A stretch of DNA of 64,000 nt from Muribaculaceae bacterium (GTDB lineage: Bacteria > Bacteroidota > Bacteroidia > Bacteroidales > Muribaculaceae): assembly GCA_022510425.1 (NCBI GenBank), contig JAFLTO010000001.1, positions 62,001-126,000 on the forward strand, read 5' to 3'. Below the pieces are notes generated by a model, which was not told the origin of the DNA, ran no database searches, and saw only the letters and a list, made by a program, of their open reading frames with translations. Positions 16,839 through 25,858 of this stretch are shown here, piece by piece; the first letter of the stretch is position 1, and each line of letters starts with the position of its first letter. Both the position numbers and the translations under genes were made by a program.

Positions 16839-17426
16839 ATGGATTCTTATTTCACTATTGCAAAAGAGGGAACGGGCATCTTTAAGGAAAAGATGAGCAA
16901 GTTTCTCTCTTTTGCTGTTTTGGTGGAATCTACAGAGGAAGCCAAGGCTGTCGTGAAAAAATATCAGAACGAATATCATGATGCCCGTCATGTGTGTTGG
17001 GCTTATATGCTTGGACCCGATCGACAGGAATGGCAACTCAATGACAACGGCGAACCATCGGGCACTGCTGGCAAACCTATTTTAGGTCAAATCAACAGTT
17101 TTGGGCTCACTAATGTAATCGTTGTAGTTGTCAGGTATTTCGGTGGTATAAAATTGGGAACTCCCGGTCTTATAGCAGCATACCGTGAAGCTGCTCGACT
17201 TGCACTTGAAGATGGGGGTAAAAAAGAAATCCATAAAACACAAACCATTAAAATAACTTTTCCTTATATTTCTTCTAACGATGTAATGAAAATCATTAAA
17301 TCGGAAGAAATAATAGTGCAGGACAAAATTTTTGACAATTCGTGTGAAATGACATTATCTTTTCGAGAAGATCATGCTGATCATATCAAGTCACGGCTAT
17401 CCAATATTTCCGGACTCAGCTTATAA
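16839..17426 (+). CDS. YigZ/IMPACT (UPF0029) family protein
   Basis: 195 residues with the UPF0029 signature: LNDNGEPSGTAGKPIL (about 67-82) and VVVRYFGGIKLGTPGL (about 95-110), followed by a ferredoxin-like DUF1949 C-terminal domain. The family is related to eukaryotic IMPACT, which modulates translational stress responses, but bacterial function is not settled. It starts 1 nt after the DJ-1-like gene. The length is close to the usual 200 residues. Confidence 0.93.
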   Translation: MDSYFTIAKEGTGIFKEKMSKFLSFAVLVESTEEAKAVVKKYQNEYHDARHVCWAYMLGPDRQEWQLNDNGEPSGTAGKPILGQINSFGLTNVIVVVVRYFGGIKLGTPGLIAAYREAARLALEDGGKKEIHKTQTIKITFPYISSNDVMKIIKSEEIIVQDKIFDNSCEMTLSFREDHADHIKSRLSNISGLSL

Positions 17427-17479
17427 TTAGAAATTCTTTTAGAGTTTCTCTATTACTCCCAAATCAAAAACTCGTACTC

Positions 17480-18220
17480 ATGAAATGGATTTTCTTTGAT
17501 CTTGACGATACACTTTGGAATTTCACAGCAAATTCTGCCGTAGCATTAAGGAAACTATATGAGATATCCCCTATTCTAAAAAAACTTTTCAAAGACATCT
17601 CTGAATTTATAAATATCTATCATGATAAAAATCAATTATTGTGGGATCTTTATGCTCAAGGGAAAGTAACGACTAATCAATTGAAAGTGGAGAGGTGGCG
17701 GCTCACCTTATCCACCCGACAGTTTGAAGTTTTAACCGCAGTGTGTGAGGAACTCGACAGAAATTATCTTGATATTTTGGCACAAGAGAGCGAAAAGATA
17801 GAAGGTGTGGAAGAACTTTTAGAAAAAATCTCAAAAAATTCACTTATAGCCGTTCTTTCAAACGGATTTTCTAAAACCCAATATAAAAAACTGCATTATT
17901 CAGGATTGGAGAAATATATCAACCGAGTTATCGTGAGTGAAGAAATCGGGATAAATAAACCAAACAAAAAACTATTTGATTATTCAATATCAGAAACTGG
18001 CGCCACACCCCCCTATCTAATGGTCGGAGATCATGCACAAACTGATATCATCGGAGCCATGAAAGCCGGATGGCATGCTATATGGTACAATCCCGAAGGT
18101 AAACCGTTTCCTCTTTCAGAGGTAGAGATGCAAACTCAGGGAATAGACAGTCACCTTCTCGTTGGCATTGTTAAAAATATGACTGAATTGTATAAAGCAA
18201 TTCAAAATTTCTATAAGTGA
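17480..18220 (+). CDS. HAD-superfamily phosphatase, YjjG-like (noncanonical pyrimidine nucleotidase)
   Basis: 246-residue class I HAD hydrolase. Motif I is DLDDT (nucleophile D7, acid D9), motif II is VLSNGFSK, motif III uses the lysine of INKPNKKLF, and motif IV is MVGDHAQTDI. The helical cap between motifs I and II and the WNF segment after motif I are typical of YjjG, which dephosphorylates nucleoside monophosphates including damaged pyrimidines. Substrate assignment is by family only. Starts at ATG 17480, 53 nt after the YigZ-like gene. Confidence 0.88.
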   Translation: MKWIFFDLDDTLWNFTANSAVALRKLYEISPILKKLFKDISEFINIYHDKNQLLWDLYAQGKVTTNQLKVERWRLTLSTRQFEVLTAVCEELDRNYLDILAQESEKIEGVEELLEKISKNSLIAVLSNGFSKTQYKKLHYSGLEKYINRVIVSEEIGINKPNKKLFDYSISETGATPPYLMVGDHAQTDIIGAMKAGWHAIWYNPEGKPFPLSEVEMQTQGIDSHLLVGIVKNMTELYKAIQNFYK

Positions 18221-18321
18221 AAAAAAATCACGATATTTGCAGTGCCAAATCGGCTAAGAAAATAACAGATCAGTCTTGAAAAGACTATCTAAGATATAAT
18301 AACATTAATAATTAAACAGTT

Positions 18322-18411
18322 ATGCCAAGCGGAAAGAAAAGGAAAGGTCACAAGATGGCCACTCACAAGCGCAAAAAGAGACTGAGAAAGAATCGTCACA
18401 AGAAGAAGTGA
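18322..18411 (+). CDS. 29-residue basic ribosomal-type protein (AURKAIP1/COX24, bS22/mS38-like)
   Basis: Tiny ORF MPSGKKRKGHKMATHKRKKR followed by LRKNRHKKK. More than half of its residues are Lys or Arg, as in the AURKAIP1/COX24 C-terminal family, which includes mitochondrial mS38 and mycobacterial bS22 at the small-subunit decoding region. Such 29-residue proteins are widespread in Bacteroidetes and usually annotated only by this domain. ATG 18322 is well placed, and a GATATTTG box (18232-18239, one mismatch to consensus) lies about 80 nt upstream. A strong hairpin follows. That it is a ribosomal protein here is inference by family. Confidence 0.85.
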   Translation: MPSGKKRKGHKMATHKRKKRLRKNRHKKK

Positions 18412-18467
18412 GGAAGGCTATCGGGAAAATGAGATCACGACTTTTTCCCTAAAGGCCGCAATAATTG

Positions 18468-18522
18468 GCAGACATAAACAAGGTGGGGAGAAACTTCATC
18501 TTTGTTATGTCTGCAAGTTTTT
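18468..18522 (+). terminator. Hairpin with T tract after the 29-residue gene
   Basis: GCAGACATAA (18468-18477) pairs perfectly with TTATGTCTGC (18505-18514), with further inner pairing CAAG/CTTTG, followed by AAGTTTTT. It is 57 nt after the small-gene stop and 44 nt before rng, so it terminates or attenuates read-through into rng. Confidence 0.65.
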
Positions 18523-18565
18523 ATGTACATAGCCGAATAACTAACGGCTTCTATAACAAACAAAA

Positions 18566-20200
18566 ATGAAAAGCGAATTAGTAGTAGACGTCCAGCAAAA
18601 AGAAATCTCCATAGCTCTGCTTGAAGAAAACCGTCTTGTATCCTTACAAAAAGAGAGCAGAAATCAGGCATATGCGGTGGGAGATCTTTACCTTGCTAAG
18701 GTGAAGAAAATAATGCCGGGACTTAATGCCGCATTTGTGGATGTGGGCTTCGAAAAAGACGCTTTTCTTCATTATCTTGATCTGGGTCCTCAGTTCAATA
18801 CATTCAAAGCCTTTCTAAAGGAAGCTCGGGATGATAAAAAAAAGGTGCCGAATATTTCTAAATTCGAGCAGTTGGAAGATATTCCTAAACAAGGTACGAT
18901 ACAAGATGTAATTAAGCCCGGCGATCAACTTTTGGTGCAAATCGCTAAGGAGCCTATATCTTCGAAAGGACCAAGACTTACTACAGAAATTTCATTTACG
19001 GGACGTTTTCTTGTTCTAATGCCTTTCGGCGATAAAATTTCGGTTTCTCAAAAAATCAAATCCACCGAAGAGAAAGTGCGTTTGCGTCAACTTGTTGGTA
19101 GTATCAAACCCAAAGGATACAGCGTTATTATACGCACTTCAGCTGAGAACAAGAAATTTGCCGAACTCAATCAGGAGCTTCGTTCACTTGTAAAAGCCTG
19201 GGAAGATTCTATTGTGAAATTCCAACGTAGCCAGCCTCCTATGCTTGTTTATGAGGAAGAGTCAAGAGCTGTAAGCATTATACGCGACATTTTTTCAACT
19301 GACTTTGAATATGTTCATGTAAATGACAAGGCTGCCTTTGAACAGATCCAAAGATATGTCGAGCTTATATATCCTGAAAAGAAAGAAGTGGTTAAACTTT
19401 ATCAAAAGGATACTCCCATTTTTGACCATTTCAACATCACACGCCAAATAAAGAGTTCTTTTGGAAAGACTGTTTCTTTCAAAAGCGGTGCTTATATCAT
19501 CATAGAACACACGGAAGCATTGCATGTAATAGATGTAAATTCAGGCAACCGAAGTAAGCAAAGCAGCGATCAGGAAACTAACGCTCTTGATGTTAACCTA
19601 AAGGCTGCAGATGAAATAGCTCGACAGTTGCGACTGAGAGATATGGGAGGAATTATCGTGATTGATTTCATCGACATGAACAAAGCCGAACATCGGCAGA
19701 CTCTATATGAGCACATGAAAGAAATAATGAGTCATGACCGTGCACGGCACAATATACTCCCGCTTAGCAAATTCGGGCTAATGCAGATCACGCGCCAAAG
19801 GGTCCGTCCTGCTTTGGATGTAACTACAGAGGAATCTTGTCCTTCCTGCTATGGTAAGGGACATATACAACCTTCATTATTATTCACAGATAAACTTGAC
19901 GAAAAACTAGATTATCTTGTGAATACTCTTCAAGTGAACAGGTTTACAATGTATATCCATCCCTATGTGGAAGCTTATATAAAGAAAGGATTGATATCTA
20001 TCTTTACCAAATGGCGTAGGAAATACGGTAGACGATTTAAAGTGCTCCCTGATCAATCTCTTGCCTATCTACAGTATAAAGTGATCGACAGTGAGGGAAA
20101 AGAGATAGATTTAAAGGAAGAAAGAGATTTCAACAGTAATCAGTCTAAGAGTCATGCCCGTCACAAGGACTCAGATAATGAAGAAAATCAGCCACAATGA
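18566..20200 (+). CDS. rng: Ribonuclease E/G family endoribonuclease
   Basis: Single-strand-specific, 5'-end-sensitive endoribonuclease for rRNA maturation and mRNA decay. 544 residues: an N-terminal S1-like RNA-binding region (YLAKVKKIMPGLNAAFVDVG), an RNase H-like and catalytic region with acidic residues in HVIDVNSGN (D within) and IIVIDFIDM, and the zinc-link motif CPSCYGKG. The length and absence of a long disordered C-terminal scaffold fit RNase G rather than RNase E. The last 56 nt overlap convergent folC. The Ser/Asn/Gln-rich tail (after about residue 520) is probably disordered. Confidence 0.95.
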   Translation: MKSELVVDVQQKEISIALLEENRLVSLQKESRNQAYAVGDLYLAKVKKIMPGLNAAFVDVGFEKDAFLHYLDLGPQFNTFKAFLKEARDDKKKVPNISKFEQLEDIPKQGTIQDVIKPGDQLLVQIAKEPISSKGPRLTTEISFTGRFLVLMPFGDKISVSQKIKSTEEKVRLRQLVGSIKPKGYSVIIRTSAENKKFAELNQELRSLVKAWEDSIVKFQRSQPPMLVYEEESRAVSIIRDIFSTDFEYVHVNDKAAFEQIQRYVELIYPEKKEVVKLYQKDTPIFDHFNITRQIKSSFGKTVSFKSGAYIIIEHTEALHVIDVNSGNRSKQSSDQETNALDVNLKAADEIARQLRLRDMGGIIVIDFIDMNKAEHRQTLYEHMKEIMSHDRARHNILPLSKFGLMQITRQRVRPALDVTTEESCPSCYGKGHIQPSLLFTDKLDEKLDYLVNTLQVNRFTMYIHPYVEAYIKKGLISIFTKWRRKYGRRFKVLPDQSLAYLQYKVIDSEGKEIDLKEERDFNSNQSKSHARHKDSDNEENQPQ

Positions 20201-21446
20201 ATGTGGAGCCTCCGATGAAGATGATATCTTTTTCGGAGGCTTCTCTTTTCGCCTCCTTATAAGCTTCTGCCACGTTAGAATAGATTTTACATGGGATGCC
20301 CTTTTCTGTGAATTTCATCCATAGTTTATCCGCTGCAAGGGCTCGTGGTATCTGAGCATTGGTGATATAATATACAGCATCTCGAGGAAGAATATCAAGA
20401 ATCTTATCGATAGCTTTATCTGCCACAAAACCAATCACTATCCTCAATTTATTGTGAGAACCATCATTTGTAAGTCTATATAACTGATTGAAATTATAAG
20501 ATAATCCGGCGATATTATGACCCGTGTCTGCTATAACCAGAGGAGATTCTTTTTTTATTATCATCCAACGACCCATCAATCCTGTTTGTTCGCATACTTT
20601 CTCAACACCCACTATAATTGCTTCATCGGATATTTCTATCCCTAACTCTCTCAGTTTTTCTAGAGAAGTCAAGACTGTGAGAAGATTCTTTTTCTGATAA
20701 TCACCCCCCAATGGCAAGTTTATTTTCGACAATAAATTTGATAACTTTGATCGTTCATCATTCTTATCTGCAAAAGTAATATCAGACTTTGTTTCCAGTG
20801 CTTTATCCTTGAATACGTTTTCGACTCCTTGTTGCGTTTCTCCGATCACTACGGGGATACCTTTCTTGATAATCCCTGCTTTTTCCCGGGCGATTTCTTC
20901 AAGGGTATTTCCTAAAAATTGATTATGATCGTGGGATATATTTGTTATCACAGACAATAAGGGTGAGATAATATTGGTGGAATCAAGTCGTCCACCCATA
21001 CCTACCTCTATGACTGCATAATCCACATTTTCTTCTGCAAACCAGTTGAATGCCATTATCATGGTGAGTTCGAAGAAAGAAGGATGACCTTCATACCCTG
21101 AATTTTTCCAGTTCTCAACAAAGTTAACAACTTTTTCCTTGGGAATCATCTCACCGTTTATACGCATTCTTTCACGGAAATCAACCAGATGAGGAGAGGT
21201 GTAAAGACCCGTTTTATAACCTTGAGACTGGAGAACTGAAGCTATCATATGAGAAGTACTTCCCTTTCCGTTCGTACCTCCTATGTGGATTGATTTAAAT
21301 TTATTATGAGGATTGCCAAAATATTTAGACAACTCTATACTTGTTTCAAGTCCCGGTTTGTAAGCCGGAGCTCCGGTTCTCGAAAACATTGGGAGTTGGC
21401 TGAATAAAAAATCCAAAGCTTCTTTATATTTATCTTCTATATTCAT
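20145..21446 (-). CDS. folC: Bifunctional folylpolyglutamate synthase / dihydrofolate synthase
   Basis: Mur-ligase-fold enzyme that adds L-Glu to dihydropteroate and to folates. 433 residues with the ATP P-loop GGTNGKGSTSHM (about 57-68), the ISHDHNQFLGNTLEEIAREKAGI segment with the metal-binding acidic/His residues, and the C-terminal Rossmann-like domain (DTGHNIAGL). Starts at ATG 21446, 6 nt after the second chromate-transporter half, so it is the last gene of the cyd-chr unit. Its 3' end overlaps rng by 56 nt on the opposite strand. Confidence 0.95.
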   Translation of the reverse strand: MNIEDKYKEALDFLFSQLPMFSRTGAPAYKPGLETSIELSKYFGNPHNKFKSIHIGGTNGKGSTSHMIASVLQSQGYKTGLYTSPHLVDFRERMRINGEMIPKEKVVNFVENWKNSGYEGHPSFFELTMIMAFNWFAEENVDYAVIEVGMGGRLDSTNIISPLLSVITNISHDHNQFLGNTLEEIAREKAGIIKKGIPVVIGETQQGVENVFKDKALETKSDITFADKNDERSKLSNLLSKINLPLGGDYQKKNLLTVLTSLEKLRELGIEISDEAIIVGVEKVCEQTGLMGRWMIIKKESPLVIADTGHNIAGLSYNFNQLYRLTNDGSHNKLRIVIGFVADKAIDKILDILPRDAVYYITNAQIPRALAADKLWMKFTEKGIPCKIYSNVAEAYKEAKREASEKDIIFIGGSTFIVADFLHYLSPCDGHDS

Positions 21447-21452
21447 TTTTCA

Positions 21453-22058
21453 CTAATAATAAAGTATTAAACCTGTGATACCTGCCAAAACAATAATGAG
21501 GATAGGATGAATCTTTAAAACTTGGTTTTTTAGTTTAATTGGGAAATAGGCCAAACAAAATGCGGCAACACATATTCCTATGTTAGTCCAGAGTTGCCAG
21601 TTTATTCCTCTCGGATTAAAATTGGGTGCATTCATAAGCATAATTGCTGCTGCTGCAATAAGTCCTACAATAACGGGTCTCAATCCTGAGAATATAGCCT
21701 TAATAGCTCCACTTTCACTGTGTTTACGAATGAAATGAGAGCTATAAAGTACTAATATAAAACTTGGGATGACTACCGCCAAGGTAGCTAAACATGACCC
21801 AAGGAGTGACCACCCTATACCCGCTAAAGCTGAATCAACTTCTCCGGGAGCTACAAATCCTATATAAGTGGCCGAATTAATTCCGATAGGACCCGGTGTC
21901 ATCTGAGAAATTGCCACTATATCGGTAAACATTGTCTCTGATATCCATCCGGGGGACACCACTGACTTTTCAACAAGAGAGAGCATTGCATAGCCTCCTC
22001 CGAATCCAAATATACCAATCTTGAAGTAAGCCCAGACAAGCTGCCAATAGATGTTCAT
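21453..22058 (-). CDS. Chromate transporter family protein, second half
   Basis: 201-residue integral membrane protein, one CHR domain of the CHR (chromate ion transporter) family. The signature FGFGGGYAMLSLVEKSVV (residues 16-33) and the QMTPGPIGINSATYIG motif (about 51-66) are seen, with five to six membrane segments. It forms a split pair with the preceding CHR gene; such short pairs work together as antiparallel halves. Whether chromate or another anion is the physiological substrate is unknown. Start at ATG 22058, 30 nt after its partner. Confidence 0.9.
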   Translation of the reverse strand: MNIYWQLVWAYFKIGIFGFGGGYAMLSLVEKSVVSPGWISETMFTDIVAISQMTPGPIGINSATYIGFVAPGEVDSALAGIGWSLLGSCLATLAVVIPSFILVLYSSHFIRKHSESGAIKAIFSGLRPVIVGLIAAAAIMLMNAPNFNPRGINWQLWTNIGICVAAFCLAYFPIKLKNQVLKIHPILIIVLAGITGLILYY

Positions 22059-22088
22059 AGAATAGGGATTGGAGATTAAGGAAAAGTT

Positions 22089-22661
22089 TTAGGGGTTAGA
22101 GTTGTTAACTTTTTGTTTTGGTATCCACCAGACAAAAAAGCCTCCTAAGCCACCCAGCACTATGAAAAAAATAGGGTTTGAGATCAAACCTAAATCCAAT
22201 GATATCAATAATGCCACTACAAATGGTATCCAGACCGTTTTCCATTGCAGTTTTGCCGCTTTTGCCGAAGTTATAACCGGTGCTATAATCAAGGCGACAA
22301 CAGCAGGCCTAATTCCCATAAAAATTGCTGAAACAACTCTATTATTCTTGATAATCTCAGGAGTCAGGAAAATTGCGATTGCAAGTATAATCAAGAAAGA
22401 CGGAAGGATGGTGCCTGCTGCCGCTACAAGGCTACCTTTGGTCCCTCCTATTTTATCCCCGACAGCAGTGGCTATATTAACGGCAAGAATTCCCGGAAGG
22501 GACTGTGCCACGGCCAGTAGATCCAGGAATTCTTCTTTTTCAATCCAATGATGTTTATCTACAATTTCTCTTTCGATGATTGAAATCATAGCCCAGCCTC
22601 CACCGAAAGTGAAAGCTCCGATCTTGAAAAAAGTCAGAAACAGACTCAGGTATTGTCCCAT
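22089..22661 (-). CDS. Chromate transporter family protein, first half
   Basis: 190-residue CHR-domain membrane protein, partner of the downstream gene. Motifs: TFGGGWAMISIIEREIV near the N-terminus and QSLPGILAVNIATAVG (about 50-65). I use ATG 22661 instead of the TTG three codons upstream because an AGGAG sits about 10 nt before this ATG. Gap to cydB upstream is 24 nt. CHR pairs beside cytochrome bd genes are a contextual curiosity; co-expression with the oxidase could reflect oxidative or redox-metal stress, which is inference. Confidence 0.9.
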   Translation of the reverse strand: MGQYLSLFLTFFKIGAFTFGGGWAMISIIEREIVDKHHWIEKEEFLDLLAVAQSLPGILAVNIATAVGDKIGGTKGSLVAAAGTILPSFLIILAIAIFLTPEIIKNNRVVSAIFMGIRPAVVALIIAPVITSAKAAKLQWKTVWIPFVVALLISLDLGLISNPIFFIVLGGLGGFFVWWIPKQKVNNSNP

Positions 22662-22685
22662 AAGGTTCAATCTCCTTCAGTCTTG

Positions 22686-23834
22686 TCAATATTTATGGGT
22701 AGTATTTTCTAATTCTTCAGAAGTGAGTTTCTTCTTATCCATCGACCACCATACATAAGCAATGTAACCCAAAACAAATGGTATTACAATTGAAACATAA
22801 CTCATGGCAATCAAAGTGAATTCTGAAGACGATGCGTTTCTTATAGTCAATGAAGAGGAGGGATCAATCAAGGAAGGATAGAAAGCTGTATTGCCGTAAC
22901 CAGCCGCCCAGAACAAAGCCACTACAACTAAAAAAGTACCCACACCGGTAAACCATATGCCTTTTGTGAAGTGCTTTGAAAAAATCGATTTTATAAGACC
23001 AAACAGCACTAAAATCACTCCGATAACCAATGTCATTCCCGACCACCACATATGAGTGAAGTTATGGAAATATTTGTATGGTTCTTCAGTGGCAGTGACT
23101 GTAAGATCATTATTTGTTGTGGCGTCATAACCAGTAGTGGTACAAAGCATAGTAAGGAACCATAAGAAGAATACTACAAAGATGCCGCCATTTACAAGTG
23201 CTTTATTCTTTAAGGTGTTAAAGAAATCCTCATCATCAATATTGTTCATCATGTAAAGACATGATTGCATTCGAGCGAGGAACAAAACAGCAACGCCGAG
23301 AACCAAATTTTTCCAGTTGAAAATGGCTTCAAACCCGTGTGAATGTGACCATTTTGAGATTACAGGGCTATGTGTATCTAAAAGATTTCCTCTTGTGACG
23401 GTAAATTCCGCTCCAAAGAAGAACATTGAAACAGCCACACCTAAAAGAATACAACCCACACAACCATTTATAAACAGGAATGTATCGTAGGTTTTTGTGC
23501 CATAAACGTTACCTTGTTTCCCCCTATATTCATAGCTTACAGCTTGTACTATAAAGCTGAACAGTATTAGTATCCAAAGCCAATATGCTCCCCCAAAACT
23601 TGTGGAATAAAACAATGGGAAAGAAGCGAAAAAAGCTCCTCCAAACACCACTAAAGTGGTGAAAGTCAATTCCCATTTTCTTCCCATTGAATTAACTATG
23701 AGTTCTTTTCTTGCATCTGAACCGGCTGTCAATAGCATAGACTGACCTCCCTGCACAAATAGCAAGAAAACCAAGAGTCCTCCCAATACGGAGATAAGAC
23801 ACCACCAATAATTCTGAAAATGTACTAATTCCAT
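22686..23834 (-). CDS. cydB: Cytochrome bd ubiquinol/menaquinol oxidase subunit II
   Basis: Membrane subunit that pairs with CydA in the high-affinity terminal oxidase bd. 382 residues with about eight or nine hydrophobic segments; the N-terminal FVQGGQSML segment (VLDGFDLG-like position in other species) and the GTFLVVVALFWAAGY segment fit CydB. Starts at ATG 23834, 15 nt after cydA. Consistent with a microaerobic-tolerant anaerobe that uses bd oxidase to scavenge oxygen. No cydX-like small ORF was noticed after it. Confidence 0.95.
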   Translation of the reverse strand: MELVHFQNYWWCLISVLGGLLVFLLFVQGGQSMLLTAGSDARKELIVNSMGRKWELTFTTLVVFGGAFFASFPLFYSTSFGGAYWLWILILFSFIVQAVSYEYRGKQGNVYGTKTYDTFLFINGCVGCILLGVAVSMFFFGAEFTVTRGNLLDTHSPVISKWSHSHGFEAIFNWKNLVLGVAVLFLARMQSCLYMMNNIDDEDFFNTLKNKALVNGGIFVVFFLWFLTMLCTTTGYDATTNNDLTVTATEEPYKYFHNFTHMWWSGMTLVIGVILVLFGLIKSIFSKHFTKGIWFTGVGTFLVVVALFWAAGYGNTAFYPSLIDPSSSLTIRNASSSEFTLIAMSYVSIVIPFVLGYIAYVWWSMDKKKLTSEELENTTHKY

Positions 23835-23849
23835 AATAAAGAGTTTTTA

Positions 23850-25421
23850 TCAATGAGCGTAATCAATTTCCAAATCTGTTAAAGACCTCTTCTTTATCTG
23901 TTTCACCATAATGTTGACTTCTGCTATAAGCAATATAGTGAAAATGATAGCAAAAAGCCAGAAAGTGAGAATTACTGATCCTGCCTGTATTTCGGAAATG
24001 GCAGCTTTCGTAGGCAAGAGGTCTTGTACCGTCCAAGGTTGACGTCCTACTTCAGCTACTGCCCAACCTGCTTCCGAACAAACCCAAATGAAAGGAACAG
24101 AAACCATTGCAATCCATTGCAACCATTTCTTATTGGCAAGCCAGTCTTTCCGACTATACACTAAGAAAAGTGCAGCCACGAAGTAAAGCAGAAAATAAGT
24201 TCCCAAAAATACCATTATTCTAAATGAAGTAAATGTCAATCCCACCGGAGGGATAGCTTCCTCAACATTGTCGAAATAACCATATCCAAAATATGGATAA
24301 TATTGACGGAGCTCGGCCTCCGCTTTGAGCATTGCGGCTTCATCATTCTGCGATCTTGCCAAATCATATGCCCTTAGGGCTTCATGGGCAAGTTTACCTT
24401 GACGTATTCTTTCTTCGTAGCTTACAGTGTTGATGGTATCTCCGTTTTCATCGATTGTGTAACCCTTGATAATATCAGCAATCCCCGGAACGTAAGCATG
24501 AAGATCATGTTTAGCTAAAATTGAAAGACCATAAGGAACTGTGATATCGAAAAGATATTCATCCTCGTCGTTGTTCCAGGTCTTGTTGGGATTTACGATA
24601 CCGGCAGCAACTATCCCCGCTGATTCATGACCATGATAAAGTCCTTCCATAGCTGCAAGTTTCATGGGCTGATGTTTGGTTACTTCCACCGCAGAACCAT
24701 CTCCTGTCCACATCGTAAGCAGAAGTCCTATCAGACCGATCCATCCTCCAACTTTTATTGAACGTTCAGCAAATGGTATGTTGCGTTTTTTATACATGAA
24801 CCAAGCACTGACGCCGATAACAAATACACCGGCAAGCGCCCATCCTGAGAATACAGCGTGTAGATATTTATTAACGGCTATTCCGGAGAAAAGTTCCCAA
24901 AAATTGTTCATTACATTTCTCATCTGACCGGGATCGAATTCCATTCCCACAGGATATTGCATCCACGCATTCGCAACCAATATCCAAAGGGCAGAAACTG
25001 AGGCACCAAACCATGTCATCCAAGTGGAAACCAGATGGAATTTCTCGCTAACTTTACCCCATCCAAAAAACATCACTGCTACGAATGTAGCCTCGATAAA
25101 GAAAGCGACGAGACCCTCAATAGCCAGAGGGGCTCCGAATATGTCACCTACGAACCAGGAATAGTTGCTCCAATTGGTACCGAATTCAAATTCAAGTATA
25201 ATACCCGTTGCTATACCGATAGCGAAGTTGATACCGAATAAAGTCATCCAGAACTTCGTGGCTGCAAGCCATTTTTCCGATTTTGTCTTCAGATAGATGC
25301 TTTCCATTACCGCCACGATAAGGGAAAGCCCTAATGTGAGCGGCACAAAAAGCCAATGGTAAATGGCGGTGAGCGCAAATTGCCATCGCGACCAGTCCAC
25401 CACTGTCATTAGATCGTCCAT
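23850..25421 (-). CDS. cydA: Cytochrome bd oxidase subunit I
   Basis: Carries hemes b558, b595 and d and the quinol site. 523 residues, about nine membrane segments. The heme-ligand equivalent H22 (FALTAIYHWLFVPLTLG), the GWALAGVFVIG helix with the preceding His (KYLHAVFSG), and the FTSFRIMVF segment with the heme b558 Met equivalent are visible. The soluble Q-loop (about residues 250-350) is of ordinary size. Starts at ATG 25421, 60 nt downstream of the DUF4492 gene. Confidence 0.96.
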   Translation of the reverse strand: MDDLMTVVDWSRWQFALTAIYHWLFVPLTLGLSLIVAVMESIYLKTKSEKWLAATKFWMTLFGINFAIGIATGIILEFEFGTNWSNYSWFVGDIFGAPLAIEGLVAFFIEATFVAVMFFGWGKVSEKFHLVSTWMTWFGASVSALWILVANAWMQYPVGMEFDPGQMRNVMNNFWELFSGIAVNKYLHAVFSGWALAGVFVIGVSAWFMYKKRNIPFAERSIKVGGWIGLIGLLLTMWTGDGSAVEVTKHQPMKLAAMEGLYHGHESAGIVAAGIVNPNKTWNNDEDEYLFDITVPYGLSILAKHDLHAYVPGIADIIKGYTIDENGDTINTVSYEERIRQGKLAHEALRAYDLARSQNDEAAMLKAEAELRQYYPYFGYGYFDNVEEAIPPVGLTFTSFRIMVFLGTYFLLYFVAALFLVYSRKDWLANKKWLQWIAMVSVPFIWVCSEAGWAVAEVGRQPWTVQDLLPTKAAISEIQAGSVILTFWLFAIIFTILLIAEVNIMVKQIKKRSLTDLEIDYAH

Positions 25422-25481
25422 GAGTTCTTATGGTTAGTTATGTATTATTGTTTTTGTTTGCTTTTATGTTTTTAGAGAAAA

Positions 25482-25709
25482 TCAAGAACCTCTGTTAGCA
25501 AGTTCCTGACGAACATGATCAGCTCTTTCTTCATCAGTGGTATAATCTCGTTGCAAGAGATTGGGGAAAAAAAGCAATTTCATAACCACAAAGAAAAAAA
25601 AGAGTTTTACCAGAATTATAATCCATAATGTTTTGCCCACGGTCATACCTTTGAAGCCTTCATAATAAAGGTCCCAAACCCTTTTAGAGAATCCCGTGAT
25701 ATTTGCCAT
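25482..25709 (-). CDS. DUF4492 family small membrane protein of the bd oxidase operon
   Basis: 75-residue protein with one strong hydrophobic segment (about 28-50, LWIIILVKLFFFFVVMKLLFF) flanked by an amphipathic N-terminus and a charged C-terminus. It is the DUF4492 family, commonly encoded immediately upstream of cydA in Bacteroidetes and Epsilonproteobacteria, so an accessory or assembly role in the oxidase is likely but unproven. It is the first gene of the unit and has a well-matched promoter. Confidence 0.88.
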   Translation of the reverse strand: MANITGFSKRVWDLYYEGFKGMTVGKTLWIIILVKLFFFFVVMKLLFFPNLLQRDYTTDEERADHVRQELANRGS

Positions 25710-25731
25710 TTCTTGTAAAACAATGTTATCG

Positions 25732-25761
25732 CAAATTTAATAAATAAATTAATATATCAAA
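25732..25761 (-). promoter_or_regulatory. Promoter of the DUF4492-cydAB-chr-folC unit
   Basis: The minus strand has TTTG (25761-25758), an 18-nt spacer and TAAATTTG (25739-25732), a full match to the Bacteroidetes promoter pattern. Predicted start near 25725, leader about 16 nt. Confidence 0.7.
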
Positions 25762-25805
25762 GTCTTTTTCTTAAAGATGTAACTAAACTAAGGGCTTTCG
25801 AGGTG

Positions 25806-25836
25806 TTGGGGGCTTTAAAATTTTTTCTTACCTTTG
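25806..25836 (+). promoter_or_regulatory. Promoter of the DUF4494 gene
   Basis: TTG (25806-25808) and TACCTTTG (25829-25836) with a 20-nt spacer fit the Bacteroidetes consensus. Predicted start near 25843, leader about 16 nt before 25859. Confidence 0.65.
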
Positions 25837-25858
25837 CTAAATCAAAAACTTTATAAAG

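Noticed and set aside
22102-22551. 149-codon plus-strand frame opposite the first chromate transporter half
   Set aside because: Composition mirrors the hydrophobic gene on the other strand; no independent support.
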